From JARBUG01 sp035628915 (lineage in GTDB: Bacteria; Bacillota; Sulfobacillia; Symbiobacteriales; Symbiobacteriaceae), in contig DASPIW010000039.1 in NCBI GenBank assembly GCA_035628915.1, forward strand, positions 124,001 through 188,000: a DNA stretch of 64,000 nucleotides. The letters run 5' to 3'. The notes under the pieces were generated by a model that saw nothing but the letters and a program-made list of their open reading frames with translations, had not been told where the DNA came from and ran no database searches. Both the position numbers and the translations under genes were made by a program. This document shows, piece by piece, positions 23,733-32,396 of the stretch (positions within the stretch are counted from its first letter, which is position 1; every line of letters begins with the position of its first letter).

Positions 23733-25601
23733 CTACTTGCTGGAACTCTGCATGCTCTGCAGGCCCAGAATCTGCGACGCCATAGCGTTGCCCTGGCTCT
23801 GCAGCTTCGCCAGCGCCTGTTCCAGCCGGGTGAACTGCCTGCGCAGCGCCTCTTCTTTCTTGGTCAAGCTCTCCTGGAGCCGCTCAATCCGCTTGTCGAT
23901 ATCCTCAATGCTATCCGTATAATCGGCGTCGCGGATGTCGATCGGGCCGGTACTCGTCGTGAGCGTATTCTTCACATACGTGTACATCTCAATGGCAGCG
24001 CCGTTATTGACTTCATGAATTTCTAGCTCGGTTACGCGGGCGGGTTTGGTAGCATCGTAGGTCTCGGTGATCTCGAGTTTGACCGCTTTTGCTTCCACTG
24101 CATCAAAATCAAACGTCTTGAACATCCCCGAGTGCGCCGTGACCTCTTCGATCGTCTGCCAGGTGTCTGAGATGTCTTTGTACATCAGCGTGTAGGCTTT
24201 CAGACCTTCGGTGCCGGCCGGATAGGTATCGTTGTCCGGAATGTACAGCCGGATCTGATCGATATCCTTGGCCGACGCAAAGTCCACCTGCAGCCACTCC
24301 GGCGACCCGGCAGAAGGGGGGTTCGCGCTTTGCCAGCCGCCGCCCTGGCTCCCAAACCGGTCGCTGTCGGTATCGCCATTGATGGCGTCGCTGGCGTTGA
24401 ACGTGCCCCCCACAGCATCTGTGGAACTGGCAGAAGCAGTGCCGGAAAGGCCCACATTCGTGCGCAGGGCGCCAAAAACCCGCGCCACGCCCTCGGGATC
24501 TTCCAGCAGCTTTTCCTCAAACTCTGCGGAATCAAACAAGATCTTCCCGTAGTCGTCAGTGCCCCATTTGCCGCTGGTAATGCCGACGTGGCTCATCTGG
24601 TTCAGGTCGGTCGGCAAGCCAGCCACCTTGTTTGACATGAATCCACGAATCGCAGTCTGGATGCGCCTGGCCAGGGCGTCGCCCTGCAGGATGCCGGCGG
24701 TCTTCTCCTCGGAGTCGTACTTGGTCTTGTCTGCCAGCATCGTCAACGTACTGTTGACGGCGTCCACCCAGCCCTTCACAGCACTTGACACCGCGGCCGC
24801 ATCCTGTTCCACGGTGATCGTCGTAGAGGCCCCGCCGCCCTCGGTCAGGGTGATGGTGAGCCCGGGCAGGATATCATCCACGACGTTGGAAGACCGACCA
24901 GTGTAGGTGACATTGTCAAGTTCGAAGCTGGCGTCCGTCGCCGCAGCCAGTTCATTGCTGATCGTTGCGCCATCCCACAGGCCCAGCGCCACGGCCGAAC
25001 CGCTGTCGTTGCTGAAGGTGACCTGGTTGGCCAGCCCCTTGTCGTCCGCAGTCAAGACCAGGCGGTATTTGTCCACGCCGCCGACTTCAACCTTGACCAC
25101 ATCAGCCGTGACACCGATATCGCTGTTGTTGTTGATCTGGTCTCTCAGGGAATTGAGCGTATCTGTTGCGGTCACGGTGATGGTCTCGCCGTTAATGTCA
25201 AACGTGCCGGCGGCACCAGGGAGAGTGTCGTTGAGCTTTGCGTTCGGGCTGCTCATCGTCGAGTTGGTGGCGACAACGTGGGCCTGGGCCAGGGTCGTAA
25301 CCGCCAGCGTGTGTACGGTCAGGGTCGCCCCCGACGCGACAGTCACAGTGGCAACATCGTCGTCGGTCAGGGTGGCCTTGCGCGACTCAAATAGGCTGGA
25401 GAACCGGATGGTGTCCAGTTTCGACCGCAAAGTTGTCAATGAGGTCTCCACTTCGCGCCAGGCGGATTGCTTGGCTTGAAGGGCAGTCTTCTTCATCTCC
25501 TGCTTGGTCACTTTGAGTCTTTCGACATCCATGATCTGGGCGATAATGTCCTCTGTGCTCATCCCCGAGATCAGGCCGCCCAGCGTCAGTCCTCCTGCCA
25601 T
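23733..25601 (-). CDS. fliD: Flagellar cap protein FliD with inserted discoidin-like domain
   Basis: FliD caps the filament tip and guides flagellin folding. This 622-residue form is longer than the usual 450-500. The N-terminus (LTLGGLISGMSTEDIIAQIM) and the C-terminal coiled coil (DIDKRIERLQESLTKKEEALRRQFTRLEQALAKLQSQG) are standard. Residues about 384-533 (nucleotides 24003-24452) form an extra F5/8 type C (discoidin) domain: SGTASASSTDAV at its start, WLQVDFASAKDIDQIRLYIP in its core and VKLEITET with VTELEIHEV at its end. Such domains bind sugars or lipids, so the cap may act as an adhesin. The gene follows flaG. Confidence 0.93.
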   Translation of the reverse strand: MAGGLTLGGLISGMSTEDIIAQIMDVERLKVTKQEMKKTALQAKQSAWREVETSLTTLRSKLDTIRFSSLFESRKATLTDDDVATVTVASGATLTVHTLAVTTLAQAHVVATNSTMSSPNAKLNDTLPGAAGTFDINGETITVTATDTLNSLRDQINNNSDIGVTADVVKVEVGGVDKYRLVLTADDKGLANQVTFSNDSGSAVALGLWDGATISNELAAATDASFELDNVTYTGRSSNVVDDILPGLTITLTEGGGASTTITVEQDAAAVSSAVKGWVDAVNSTLTMLADKTKYDSEEKTAGILQGDALARRIQTAIRGFMSNKVAGLPTDLNQMSHVGITSGKWGTDDYGKILFDSAEFEEKLLEDPEGVARVFGALRTNVGLSGTASASSTDAVGGTFNASDAINGDTDSDRFGSQGGGWQSANPPSAGSPEWLQVDFASAKDIDQIRLYIPDNDTYPAGTEGLKAYTLMYKDISDTWQTIEEVTAHSGMFKTFDFDAVEAKAVKLEITETYDATKPARVTELEIHEVNNGAAIEMYTYVKNTLTTSTGPIDIRDADYTDSIEDIDKRIERLQESLTKKEEALRRQFTRLEQALAKLQSQGNAMASQILGLQSMQSSSK

Positions 25602-25619
25602 GCTTACTGCTCCTTCCGC

Positions 25620-25982
25620 CTATACCCGCTTGTCGAGCAGAACACCGAGGTATTCGTCAATGCGCTTGAGCGCATCCATGATGGCTTCGGGCGGAATCTC
25701 TCGAATGACTTCCTTGCTTTCGGTATCGATGACTTTAATGACGATGCGGTGTGTATCGGACACCTCAAACCGCAGTGTACTATGGTTCAGAATTTGAGCG
25801 GTCTGGTTCAGCTTTTCGACTGCCTTGTCCAGGTCCACGCGCTTCACCTCGGGCTGCTGAGGCTGCGAAGGTGCCGTTTCGAGCTGTGCTGCAGAATTGC
25901 CGCCCGTCGGCTGATTAGCCGCTGACGCACCTTCGCCGGCCGCCGGAAAGGAATGGGGCGAGGGAATCGTTTGGATCTTCAT
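25620..25982 (-). CDS. flaG: FlaG family protein
   Basis: A 120-residue protein with a disordered Pro/Gln/Ala-rich first half and the FlaG core in the second half (LRFEVSDTHRIVIKVIDTESKEVIREIPPEAIMD). FlaG proteins affect filament length and are often encoded next to fliD. It lies between flgL and fliD with short gaps, so it is part of the same transcript. Confidence 0.9.
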   Translation of the reverse strand: MKIQTIPSPHSFPAAGEGASAANQPTGGNSAAQLETAPSQPQQPEVKRVDLDKAVEKLNQTAQILNHSTLRFEVSDTHRIVIKVIDTESKEVIREIPPEAIMDALKRIDEYLGVLLDKRV

Positions 25983-25997
25983 ACGGTAATCACCTCC

Positions 25998-26891
25998 CTA
26001 GCGCATCATGTAGTCAAGCAGTGACGAGGGTAGCGCTTTGGCGAAGGAGGCGAGGGCGGCCTCGTAGGCCGTCTGTGCCTCTGTCATGCGCAGAACCGAT
26101 TCTTCCAGGTTCGCGCCCGTCAGCTCGGTCAAACGTCCCTCCAGCATCTCAAGGCCTTCGGCGGCGAATGTCTGATACTGCTCCACGTGGGCAACCCGGA
26201 CGCCCAGGCCGGACCTGAGCATGTTGATCTGGTCAAATTCCTTCGTCAGTTCGTCAAGGCGCTGGTTCGCAACGGCGCCAATCCGGCCCGCCCGCAGGTC
26301 ATCTGCCATGTCGGACAGCGTCCGAATAAAGTCCCCCTTGGCCAGGAGCTCGTCCCCCGGGATGTTGATCTCTACGGAGAGACCCGGGGCAATATCCCGT
26401 TTGATGGTACCGGAATTCCCCGCCACGTAGTTGGCGCCGCCGTCGGCGTCCAGGACGAACGGGGTGACATCTGTAGCCCAGCCGGCGAACAGGTGTTGGT
26501 CGCGGTGAGTGTTGTTCATCTCCCTGAGGAGTGCGTCCCGAATCGATTCGACCGTAAGGGCGAACCCCTCTCGGGAGTCGGCGCCGAAGCCGCCAGCACC
26601 ACCAACCTCAACCGCCACTTCCATGGCGGCTTGCAGGCGGTCTACCATGTTCGAAAGGCTGGCCTCCGACGCCTGGAGCCATTCACGGGCATCCTCGCCC
26701 GTCCGCTTGGCTCGTTCCATGCGGAGCTTGGCGCCAGAGAGGTCCATCGCCTCCACGACGCGTTGGGGGTCTTCGGAGGGCCGCTCCAGGACCTTGCCGT
26801 TCACAGCGGCCTGGGCACTGGCGTACTTCCTGCGCAGAATGTCAAGGTCGGAAAGGGCTTGGTTCATCAGCATGGCGTTGGTCACACGCAC
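25998..26891 (-). CDS. flgL: Flagellar hook-filament junction protein FlgL
   Basis: FlgL is the second junction protein between hook and filament. It is 297 residues long. The flagellin-like N-terminus (NAMLMNQALSDLDILRRKYASAQAAVNGKVLERPSEDPQRVVEAM) and C-terminal helix (ANLEESVLRMTEAQTAYEAALASFAKAL) are clear. GTG 26891 follows GGAGGTG. It is coded 16 bases after flgK. No fliW or csrA gene lies behind it, unlike in Bacillus; flaG follows instead. Confidence 0.93.
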   Translation of the reverse strand: MRVTNAMLMNQALSDLDILRRKYASAQAAVNGKVLERPSEDPQRVVEAMDLSGAKLRMERAKRTGEDAREWLQASEASLSNMVDRLQAAMEVAVEVGGAGGFGADSREGFALTVESIRDALLREMNNTHRDQHLFAGWATDVTPFVLDADGGANYVAGNSGTIKRDIAPGLSVEINIPGDELLAKGDFIRTLSDMADDLRAGRIGAVANQRLDELTKEFDQINMLRSGLGVRVAHVEQYQTFAAEGLEMLEGRLTELTGANLEESVLRMTEAQTAYEAALASFAKALPSSLLDYMMR

Positions 26892-26907
26892 TCACAAACA
26901 CCTCCGC

Positions 26908-28263
26908 CTATCCCAAGGTCCGGTTGATCAACGTGTCCATCATTTCATCCATGATCGAAATGACCCGTGCAGCCGCCGCGTAGGCCTTCTGCTGCATGGT
27001 CAGATTGGCTACCTCCTCATCAATGGAGACCCCGAACATCGACTGGCGCTGTTGATCAGCCGCTTTTACATGGGCATCAGACAGCTCGAACTGCAGTTGG
27101 GCATCCTGGGCATGGTTGCCGACCCAGCCGATCAGGTTCCGGTAATAGGTGCGCGGGGCCTGCGTTTGCCCGGGAATGATGATCGAGGTAAAGACGGGTT
27201 TCTCAGCGATCTGGGCGATCAGACGGGCGTTGTCGCCGTCAGAGGGAAGACCGGCAGCATCTCCCGCCACTCCCAGGTTGCTGGCCGTCAAGGCCGGATT
27301 GAGGGTAATATCGGCCGGGGCCAGCGAGAGAAGGAAGACCGCCGGAGGGGCAATGCCCCCTGCGGCAAAGCCAGCAGCATGCTGGTTGTTCACTTCGGTG
27401 GCTACGGTACGGCCGAGGCTGTCGATGTCCTGCTTGAGTTCTGCCAGTTCCACGTCCCGGACGGTGACGAGCCCCGCGATCTCGCCCGTCCCCGCGTACG
27501 TCGGCTGCATATACCCGATCCAGGTGGGGTTGGGCCCCGTTGCGCCAGCGGTCAACTGCAGCTTCACAACGGTAGGGCCTTCCACGATAACCGTTGGTCC
27601 GACCACCACCCGCACGGTGCCGTCCTCTTGTTCGAAAGACTTGGCGCCTGTCAGTTGGGCCAGCCTGTCGAGGGCGACGTCGCGCTGGTCGCGCACGGTT
27701 GCATCGTCCATTTCGTTGCGGTGCAGACTTGAAATACGCTTATTGAGGTCGAAGATCTTGTCTGTGAGCGTATTGACTTCATCGACGCGGGTGATCAGGT
27801 CTTCATTCACGGTCTGCTCCACATCGCTCAGCTTGCGGTATGTGGACTGGATTTGCTCGGCAAAAGTGCTTGCAGCTGCCAGCACCTGGAGGCGTGACAC
27901 TCCGTCGCCCGGGTTTTCGGCAACACCCTGCCAGGCGTCGAAAAACTGGTCGAGTGCCTTGCGGAGACCGCCGTTAACGGGGTCGCCAAAGACGTCCTCC
28001 ACCCTGCTCATGATCTTCTGGCGAACCTGTGCGTCGCCAGCCGAGCCGGAGGCCAGGCGGTACTGGGCGTCCACGAAAGAGTCCCGCAGCCGGACGACAC
28101 CCGGGCCGAAAGTAACCGACTCTGCAAAAGGCATCGGGTCGCGGCGGGTATAGTTCTTATCGTTAGCATGGGCGATGTTGCTTCCATGTACGGTAATGGA
28201 ATGCTGGGCCGCCTGCAGTGAACGGACGGCCTTGTTCAGGCCCGAGAACAGGCTCGTGATCAT
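26908..28263 (-). CDS. flgK: Flagellar hook-associated protein FlgK
   Basis: The first hook-filament junction protein, 451 residues, which is at the short end for the family. N-terminal rod/hook motif: SLFSGLNKAVRSLQAAQHSITVHGSNIAHANDKNYTRR. It also has LRKALDQFFDAWQGVAENPG, and the C-terminal helix ANLTMQQKAYAAAARVISIMDEMMDTLINR. It starts at ATG 28263 behind GGGGGAA. In the same unit as flgM, flgN and flgL. Confidence 0.94.
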   Translation of the reverse strand: MITSLFSGLNKAVRSLQAAQHSITVHGSNIAHANDKNYTRRDPMPFAESVTFGPGVVRLRDSFVDAQYRLASGSAGDAQVRQKIMSRVEDVFGDPVNGGLRKALDQFFDAWQGVAENPGDGVSRLQVLAAASTFAEQIQSTYRKLSDVEQTVNEDLITRVDEVNTLTDKIFDLNKRISSLHRNEMDDATVRDQRDVALDRLAQLTGAKSFEQEDGTVRVVVGPTVIVEGPTVVKLQLTAGATGPNPTWIGYMQPTYAGTGEIAGLVTVRDVELAELKQDIDSLGRTVATEVNNQHAAGFAAGGIAPPAVFLLSLAPADITLNPALTASNLGVAGDAAGLPSDGDNARLIAQIAEKPVFTSIIIPGQTQAPRTYYRNLIGWVGNHAQDAQLQFELSDAHVKAADQQRQSMFGVSIDEEVANLTMQQKAYAAAARVISIMDEMMDTLINRTLG

Positions 28264-28284
28264 GAAGATTCCCCCCGGCGAGTG

Positions 28285-28635
28285 TCAGGTGCGGCGATTA
28301 ATACGACGGGCGGATGAAGCGCGCTCCTGCAGCCCCTGAGGATATCCCCCGCTCTTCTGTGGTCCGCGGCCAATAATCAGCCGCAGGAGATAATCGACGC
28401 GAGCCCCTTGGGCCGACAGGAGGCTGGTCAATTTCACTTTGTTCAGCGCAATCTGATCATCCAGCGGCTGCAGCTCCTCGGGAGTGAGGTCCATATCGGC
28501 CCCCTCAAGGTCCCGCAGCAGTTCCTCATGACGCATGGCGCCGGCGTACACCCGCTGGTGATCGCCGGCGACCACGGCCTCCACCTGGGCCGCGAGGAGA
28601 TCACGCATCTCCGTCAGGATGGCCCGGGCGCCCAT
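28285..28635 (-). CDS. flgN: FlgN-like flagellar chaperone
   Basis: A 116-residue helical protein, with start overlapping the flgM stop (TAATG) and sited just before flgK. FlgN carries FlgK and FlgL to the export gate. The sequence (LLAAQVEAVVAGDHQRVYAGAMRHEELLRDLEG) fits the loose FlgN pattern. The call rests on both pattern and place. Confidence 0.85.
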   Translation of the reverse strand: MGARAILTEMRDLLAAQVEAVVAGDHQRVYAGAMRHEELLRDLEGADMDLTPEELQPLDDQIALNKVKLTSLLSAQGARVDYLLRLIIGRGPQKSGGYPQGLQERASSARRINRRT

Positions 28636-28922
28636 TACTCGAGCACCTTCGACTTGAGCAGCTTCTCAGCGACCTTCTCGGGCGCGACGTTGTACGTGCC
28701 CGCGTCCACCTGGGCCTTGATCTTCTTGACCAGGTCCATGCGGACTTCGGGGGCCTCCTTGATTTTGGCGCGCAGGGCCGTCGCTTCGGTCGCCTTCTTC
28801 GAGACGCTTACTTCGTCCGACTTGGCCGCCGGCTGGCTCTGATTCTGCGGAGCGACAGGGCGGGCACCCTGGGACCGGTAGGCTCCGGTTACCCCCTGCA
28901 TCTGGTTGCGATCTACTTTCAT
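28635..28922 (-). CDS. flgM: Anti-sigma-28 factor FlgM
   Basis: FlgM holds sigma-28 (FliA) inactive until the hook is finished, and is then exported. The 95-residue protein has a disordered Gln/Ala-rich N-terminal half and the C-terminal sigma-binding helices (RAKIKEAPEVRMDLVKKIKAQVDAGTYNVAPEKVAEKLL). ATG 28922 is preferred over GTG 28931 because AGGTG precedes it at 7 bases. It is the first gene of the filament unit, set apart from the fliM-fliA unit by a terminator. Confidence 0.95.
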   Translation of the reverse strand: MKVDRNQMQGVTGAYRSQGARPVAPQNQSQPAAKSDEVSVSKKATEATALRAKIKEAPEVRMDLVKKIKAQVDAGTYNVAPEKVAEKLLKSKVLE

Positions 28923-28961
28923 GTAAAGCACCTACCCCTCTCTCTTCCATTGTCAGATGAC

Positions 28962-29003
28962 TGAAAGAAACAGCCGCCAAAGTTAAGTGCTCTGGCGGCT
29001 GTT
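28962..29003 (-). terminator. Terminator between the fliM-fliA unit and the flgM unit
   Basis: A perfect 11-bp stem (28969-28979 with 28993-29003) on the minus strand followed by TCTTTCAG. It should end the long flagellar transcript just before the flgM promoter region. Confidence 0.8.
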
Positions 29004-29059
29004 CTTCTAACAATATCTCGCTCTATCCCCGGTTTTCGCCGGATTTCGGCTGAATAGGG

Positions 29060-29563
29060 CTAGGCTGTGACTTTTTTCGCCCGCAAGTTAAGCAGCAGTA
29101 GGACTTCACCCCGCGGAATGCCGAGTTCCTGGGCGATGTCGGACGGGTCCTTGCCCTGGTCCGACAGCGTGCGAACGGCGTCCCGCAGCTTCTGATATTT
29201 CTCGATGGAGGTGGGCGCGGGCGTCGCCGCCTCCGAACCAGCTGCTTCCTTAGGCTTGCGGGTCCGCTTCTTCTTGGGCGCCTCCTCCTCAGCAACCGGC
29301 GTGGGCGCCACTTCAGGAGCCGCCGGCTCCGGGACTGCCGCCACCGCCGCTTCGGCCCTGGCGAGCAGGTCATTCAGCCGGTCCACCCGCTCATCGACCC
29401 GGTCCAAAATCGCCTCAGCGTTGAGCGATACCTCCGCAGCCAGGCGTTCGAGGCGGGTCATCTCGGCGTTGAGCCGCCGCTGTCGGGCCGTAATCTGCAT
29501 CAATGCATAGAAGAGGCCGCCCATGAAAGCCACACCGAGCAACAAGTAGACAATGGTGAGCAT
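29060..29563 (-). CDS. Membrane-anchored coiled-coil protein with HTH-like C-terminus
   Basis: A 167-residue protein. It has one N-terminal membrane helix (MLTIVYLLLGVAFMGGLFYALMQ), a heptad-type helical stretch (RRLNAEMTRLERLAAEVSLNAEAILDRVDERVDRLNDLL), an Ala/Pro/Lys-rich linker and a C-terminal helix-turn-helix-like module (DIAQELGIPRGEVLLLLNL). Similar genes lie at the end of fla/che operons in Firmicutes (DUF6115/YlxL-like), with unknown function. ATG 29563 follows GGGGAGG. It is the last gene of the long flagellar unit. Confidence 0.75.
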   Translation of the reverse strand: MLTIVYLLLGVAFMGGLFYALMQITARQRRLNAEMTRLERLAAEVSLNAEAILDRVDERVDRLNDLLARAEAAVAAVPEPAAPEVAPTPVAEEEAPKKKRTRKPKEAAGSEAATPAPTSIEKYQKLRDAVRTLSDQGKDPSDIAQELGIPRGEVLLLLNLRAKKVTA

Positions 29564-29585
29564 GCGCCGCCTCCCCTGCTTAGTC

Positions 29586-30353
29586 TCAGGAAACCATCAG
29601 CTCTTTCATGCGCGACAGCTTTCCCCGCAGCCGCAAAATCGCCTGGCTGTGCACCTGCGACACCCGGGCCGCGGAAATGCCCAGCAAGTCGCTGATCTCC
29701 CGCGCCAAAAGCCCTTCGTAGTAGAACAGCGCGACGACCATGCGCTCCTGCTCGGGCAGCGTGTCGATGGCCATGGCAAGTTTCTCCCGCCGCTCCGCCG
29801 CCTGTGACGCCAGCTGGGGATCCTCGGCGTTGGGGTCCGCCAGCTTATCACCGAGGTTCGCGCCGTCCCCGTCAAAATCCTGCAAGGTCTCTTCCAAAGA
29901 TAGAATAGATAGGGCGCCAGTCTCAGCGATGCGCTGTTCAAGGTCGGCCAGGGAGATCTTAAGGGCGCGCGCCACCTCTTCCTGACTGGGCTCCCGCCCC
30001 AGAGCCGCTTCCAGTTCGCCGTACGCCTTCTCCAGCTGGCGGACCCGCTTGCGCAGGGCCGGCGCCCACTGCAGGGCCCGAATGCCCTGCAGGCAGGCGC
30101 CCCGCACCCACGGAATGGCATAGGTTTCAAATCGGACGCCACGGCCTGGGTCATATTTTTCAATCGCCTCCAGCAGGCCGAAACAGCCGTGGCCTTCGAC
30201 ATCATCCTGATCGAAATGGGAAGGCAGACCGACCATCAGCCGGCCGGCTACGTACCGGATTAGCCAGATGTAAGCTTCCACCAGGCGATCGCGGGCCTCC
30301 CGGTCACGGGTTTCCCGCCAACGCAGCCACAGTTCCTCGTGCTTGACAGCCAC
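29586..30353 (-). CDS. fliA: RNA polymerase sigma-28 factor FliA/SigD
   Basis: This sigma factor switches on late genes (flagellin, motor, chemotaxis). 255 residues. Region 2 is clear (LVEAYIWLIRYVAGRLMVGLPSHFDQDDVEGHGCFGLLEAIEKYDPGRGVRFETYAIPWVRG), region 3 has LGREPSQEEVARALKI, and region 4 has LPEQERMVVALFYYEGLLAREISDLLGISAARVSQVHSQAILRL. GTG 30353 follows GGGGGG at 7 bases. It is coded behind flhG and controlled in trans by FlgM. Confidence 0.96.
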   Translation of the reverse strand: MAVKHEELWLRWRETRDREARDRLVEAYIWLIRYVAGRLMVGLPSHFDQDDVEGHGCFGLLEAIEKYDPGRGVRFETYAIPWVRGACLQGIRALQWAPALRKRVRQLEKAYGELEAALGREPSQEEVARALKISLADLEQRIAETGALSILSLEETLQDFDGDGANLGDKLADPNAEDPQLASQAAERREKLAMAIDTLPEQERMVVALFYYEGLLAREISDLLGISAARVSQVHSQAILRLRGKLSRMKELMVS

Positions 30354-30371
30354 CCGGGCGCCCCCCTTGCT

Positions 30372-31286
30372 CTACCCCACGTTGGAACCCCGCCGGGAGA
30401 ACATGCCGGCAATGCGGTCAAAGAAGCCGGATTTGTTCCTGGCCGGCTCCGGTACAGCTCCCGCTCCTGCGGACCGGGCGTCCATGAGCCGCTCGGCCAC
30501 GAACTGCACCGCCCGCGATGCGGGTGCATCGGGGTAAAGCATGATGAACGGCACCTGCCGGCGCACCGACTGCCAGACAATCGGGTCCCGGGGGATGGTG
30601 CCCAGGTACTCCACCTGCAGGCCCAGGAAGTTCCGCGCCGTGCTGATGATTCGCTCGGCGGCGGCGGTAGCCTCCTCCGGGCGTTCTGCCTGGTTGACGA
30701 CCAGCCGGATATCGATGCCCGGCCGCCGCGCTGCCAACATCTTGATGGTCGCGTAGCCATCCGCCAGGGAAGTGGGCTCGGGTGTCGTCACCACCACCAC
30801 CTGGTCGGCGGCGAGCACGAACTCCTGGACCGTGTGGCTCAGGCCGGCGCCGGTGTCGAGAATCAGATAGTCGGCCTGGCCGTCCAGCTTGCGCAGGGCG
30901 GCGACGAAGAAGCGGAGGCGGTCTTCAGGTATGTTGGCCAGTTCGCTGACGCCGGACCCCCCGGAGATCAGCTTCAACTTGCCAGGGGTCCGGTGAATCA
31001 ACTCCTGAATGTCCCGCTCTCCCCGGAGCAGATGGCCGAGGTGATACGGCGGCACGGTGCCGAGGAGGATATCGGCATTGGCCAATCCCAGGTCGGCATC
31101 GAGCAGGATGACTTCGTGTCCGGCGCTGATCAGGGCGTGGCCCAGATTGATGCTGAGGTTGGTCTTGCCAACGCCGCCCTTGCCGCTGGTGACGGCAATG
31201 ACTCGGGTTCGACGTCCGTGACCGGCTAGAGCCTGCGAGCGGTAGGCAGCGGCCATTTCACGCAGCCTTGAGGCTTGATCGAGCAT
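30372..31286 (-). CDS. flhG: Flagellar number regulator FlhG (MinD-like ATPase)
   Basis: A 304-residue ParA/MinD-type ATPase. The deviant Walker A SGKGGVGKT is at 34-42, followed by VILLDADLGLANADILLG and DYLILDTGAG. FlhG stimulates the GTPase FlhF and sets flagellar number and place; it also binds FliM/FliN. No membrane-targeting tail as long as in MinD is obvious. It follows flhF by 9 bases. Confidence 0.94.
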   Translation of the reverse strand: MLDQASRLREMAAAYRSQALAGHGRRTRVIAVTSGKGGVGKTNLSINLGHALISAGHEVILLDADLGLANADILLGTVPPYHLGHLLRGERDIQELIHRTPGKLKLISGGSGVSELANIPEDRLRFFVAALRKLDGQADYLILDTGAGLSHTVQEFVLAADQVVVVTTPEPTSLADGYATIKMLAARRPGIDIRLVVNQAERPEEATAAAERIISTARNFLGLQVEYLGTIPRDPIVWQSVRRQVPFIMLYPDAPASRAVQFVAERLMDARSAGAGAVPEPARNKSGFFDRIAGMFSRRGSNVG

Positions 31287-31295
31287 GTTGGCCTC

Positions 31296-32396
31296 CTACG
31301 CTCCCATTAGGATTTTGGTGAAGTCAGCGCGGTCGGCAGGGAGCAGGTCGTCGGGCACGGACTGCCCGTTGGTCAGATAGCTCACCGGTTGGTTGCAGCG
31401 CAGCCGCAGATTGAGCAGCAGGCCGGGCGACGAAGCTTCATCCAGCTTGGTGAACGTCAGCCGGTTGACGCCCATGGGCAGGTAAGCATCCAGGGCTTCA
31501 AAGGCATCTTTGGGATTGGCCGTGAGCGAAAAGACCAGATGTGTCTCGTCGGGCCGCAAAACGGCCAGCAGCTCCTGCAGTTCTTTCATGCGCTGGGCGT
31601 CCCGGTGGTTGCGCCCGCCCGTGTCGGTCAGCACGAGGTCGCAGTGCGCGGTCTCCTTCATGGCGCGGGCCGCGTCGGACGGCGTGTCGACAGCGTACAG
31701 GGGCACGCCGAGAATATCTGCATAGGTTTTCAGCTGCTCAATCGCCGCGATGCGGAAGGTGTCAGACGTGACCAGGGCGACGTTCAGGCCCCGCTCCAGG
31801 GTGAACTGGGCGGCCAGCTTCGCCAGGGTGGTCGTCTTGCCCACGCCGGTCGGCCCAATGAGCGCCACAACCTTGCGCTTGCCGGGCTGGACGGTAATCG
31901 GCGTGCAGGGCCCGATCAGCCGGGAGAGTTCGCGGCGCAGTGCCTCGTCGCTGCCCTCGGCCTCTGTGCCCAGCTTCTGCGCCAAGGCCAGGGCCGGCTC
32001 CTCGTCGACGCCGCGGGCGACCAGTTCATCGAAGACCTGGCGGCCGTATCCCTTGAGCAAAAGTCCGGCGTTGGGCGCCATGCCGCGCTCGGCCATCCGG
32101 GAGATGGCGCCCCGCAGGGTGGCCATTTCGCGCTCCAGGTTGGCCAGATGGGCGGCGGTCTTGTCTGCCGCCTTCTCGGCCGCCCGTTCCGCCGGGCGGG
32201 CCATGTAGCCGGGCCGGATCTTCTCGTCGTCGATGGCGACCGTCAGCTCGGTCAGCTGCTGGCGGAAGAACCCGAAGAAGCCTCCGGTGTACAGCCGCTT
32301 GCTCTCGACAATCATCGCCTCGGAGCCCAGCTCGTTCTTGGCCTGCAGCAGCGCCTCGCCGAAGGTGCGGGCCACATACTTCTTGACCTGCATCAT
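31296..32396 (-). CDS. flhF: Flagellar biosynthesis GTPase FlhF
   Basis: An SRP-type GTPase, 366 residues, that marks the site where flagella are built. The basic N-domain starts MMQVKKYVARTFGEALLQAKNELG. The G-domain has P-loop GPTGVGKTTT (181-190), then DTFRIAAIEQLKTYADILGVPL, DTGGR and TKLDEASS. It overlaps flhA by four bases (ATGA), which points to coupled translation. Confidence 0.96.
   Translation of the reverse strand: MMQVKKYVARTFGEALLQAKNELGSEAMIVESKRLYTGGFFGFFRQQLTELTVAIDDEKIRPGYMARPAERAAEKAADKTAAHLANLEREMATLRGAISRMAERGMAPNAGLLLKGYGRQVFDELVARGVDEEPALALAQKLGTEAEGSDEALRRELSRLIGPCTPITVQPGKRKVVALIGPTGVGKTTTLAKLAAQFTLERGLNVALVTSDTFRIAAIEQLKTYADILGVPLYAVDTPSDAARAMKETAHCDLVLTDTGGRNHRDAQRMKELQELLAVLRPDETHLVFSLTANPKDAFEALDAYLPMGVNRLTFTKLDEASSPGLLLNLRLRCNQPVSYLTNGQSVPDDLLPADRADFTKILMGA

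Noticed and set aside
29060..29563. Additional flagellar regulator such as SwrA or FlhDC
   Set aside because: The protein has a membrane helix, a coiled coil and a small HTH-like end but no match to known master regulators. It is left as unknown.
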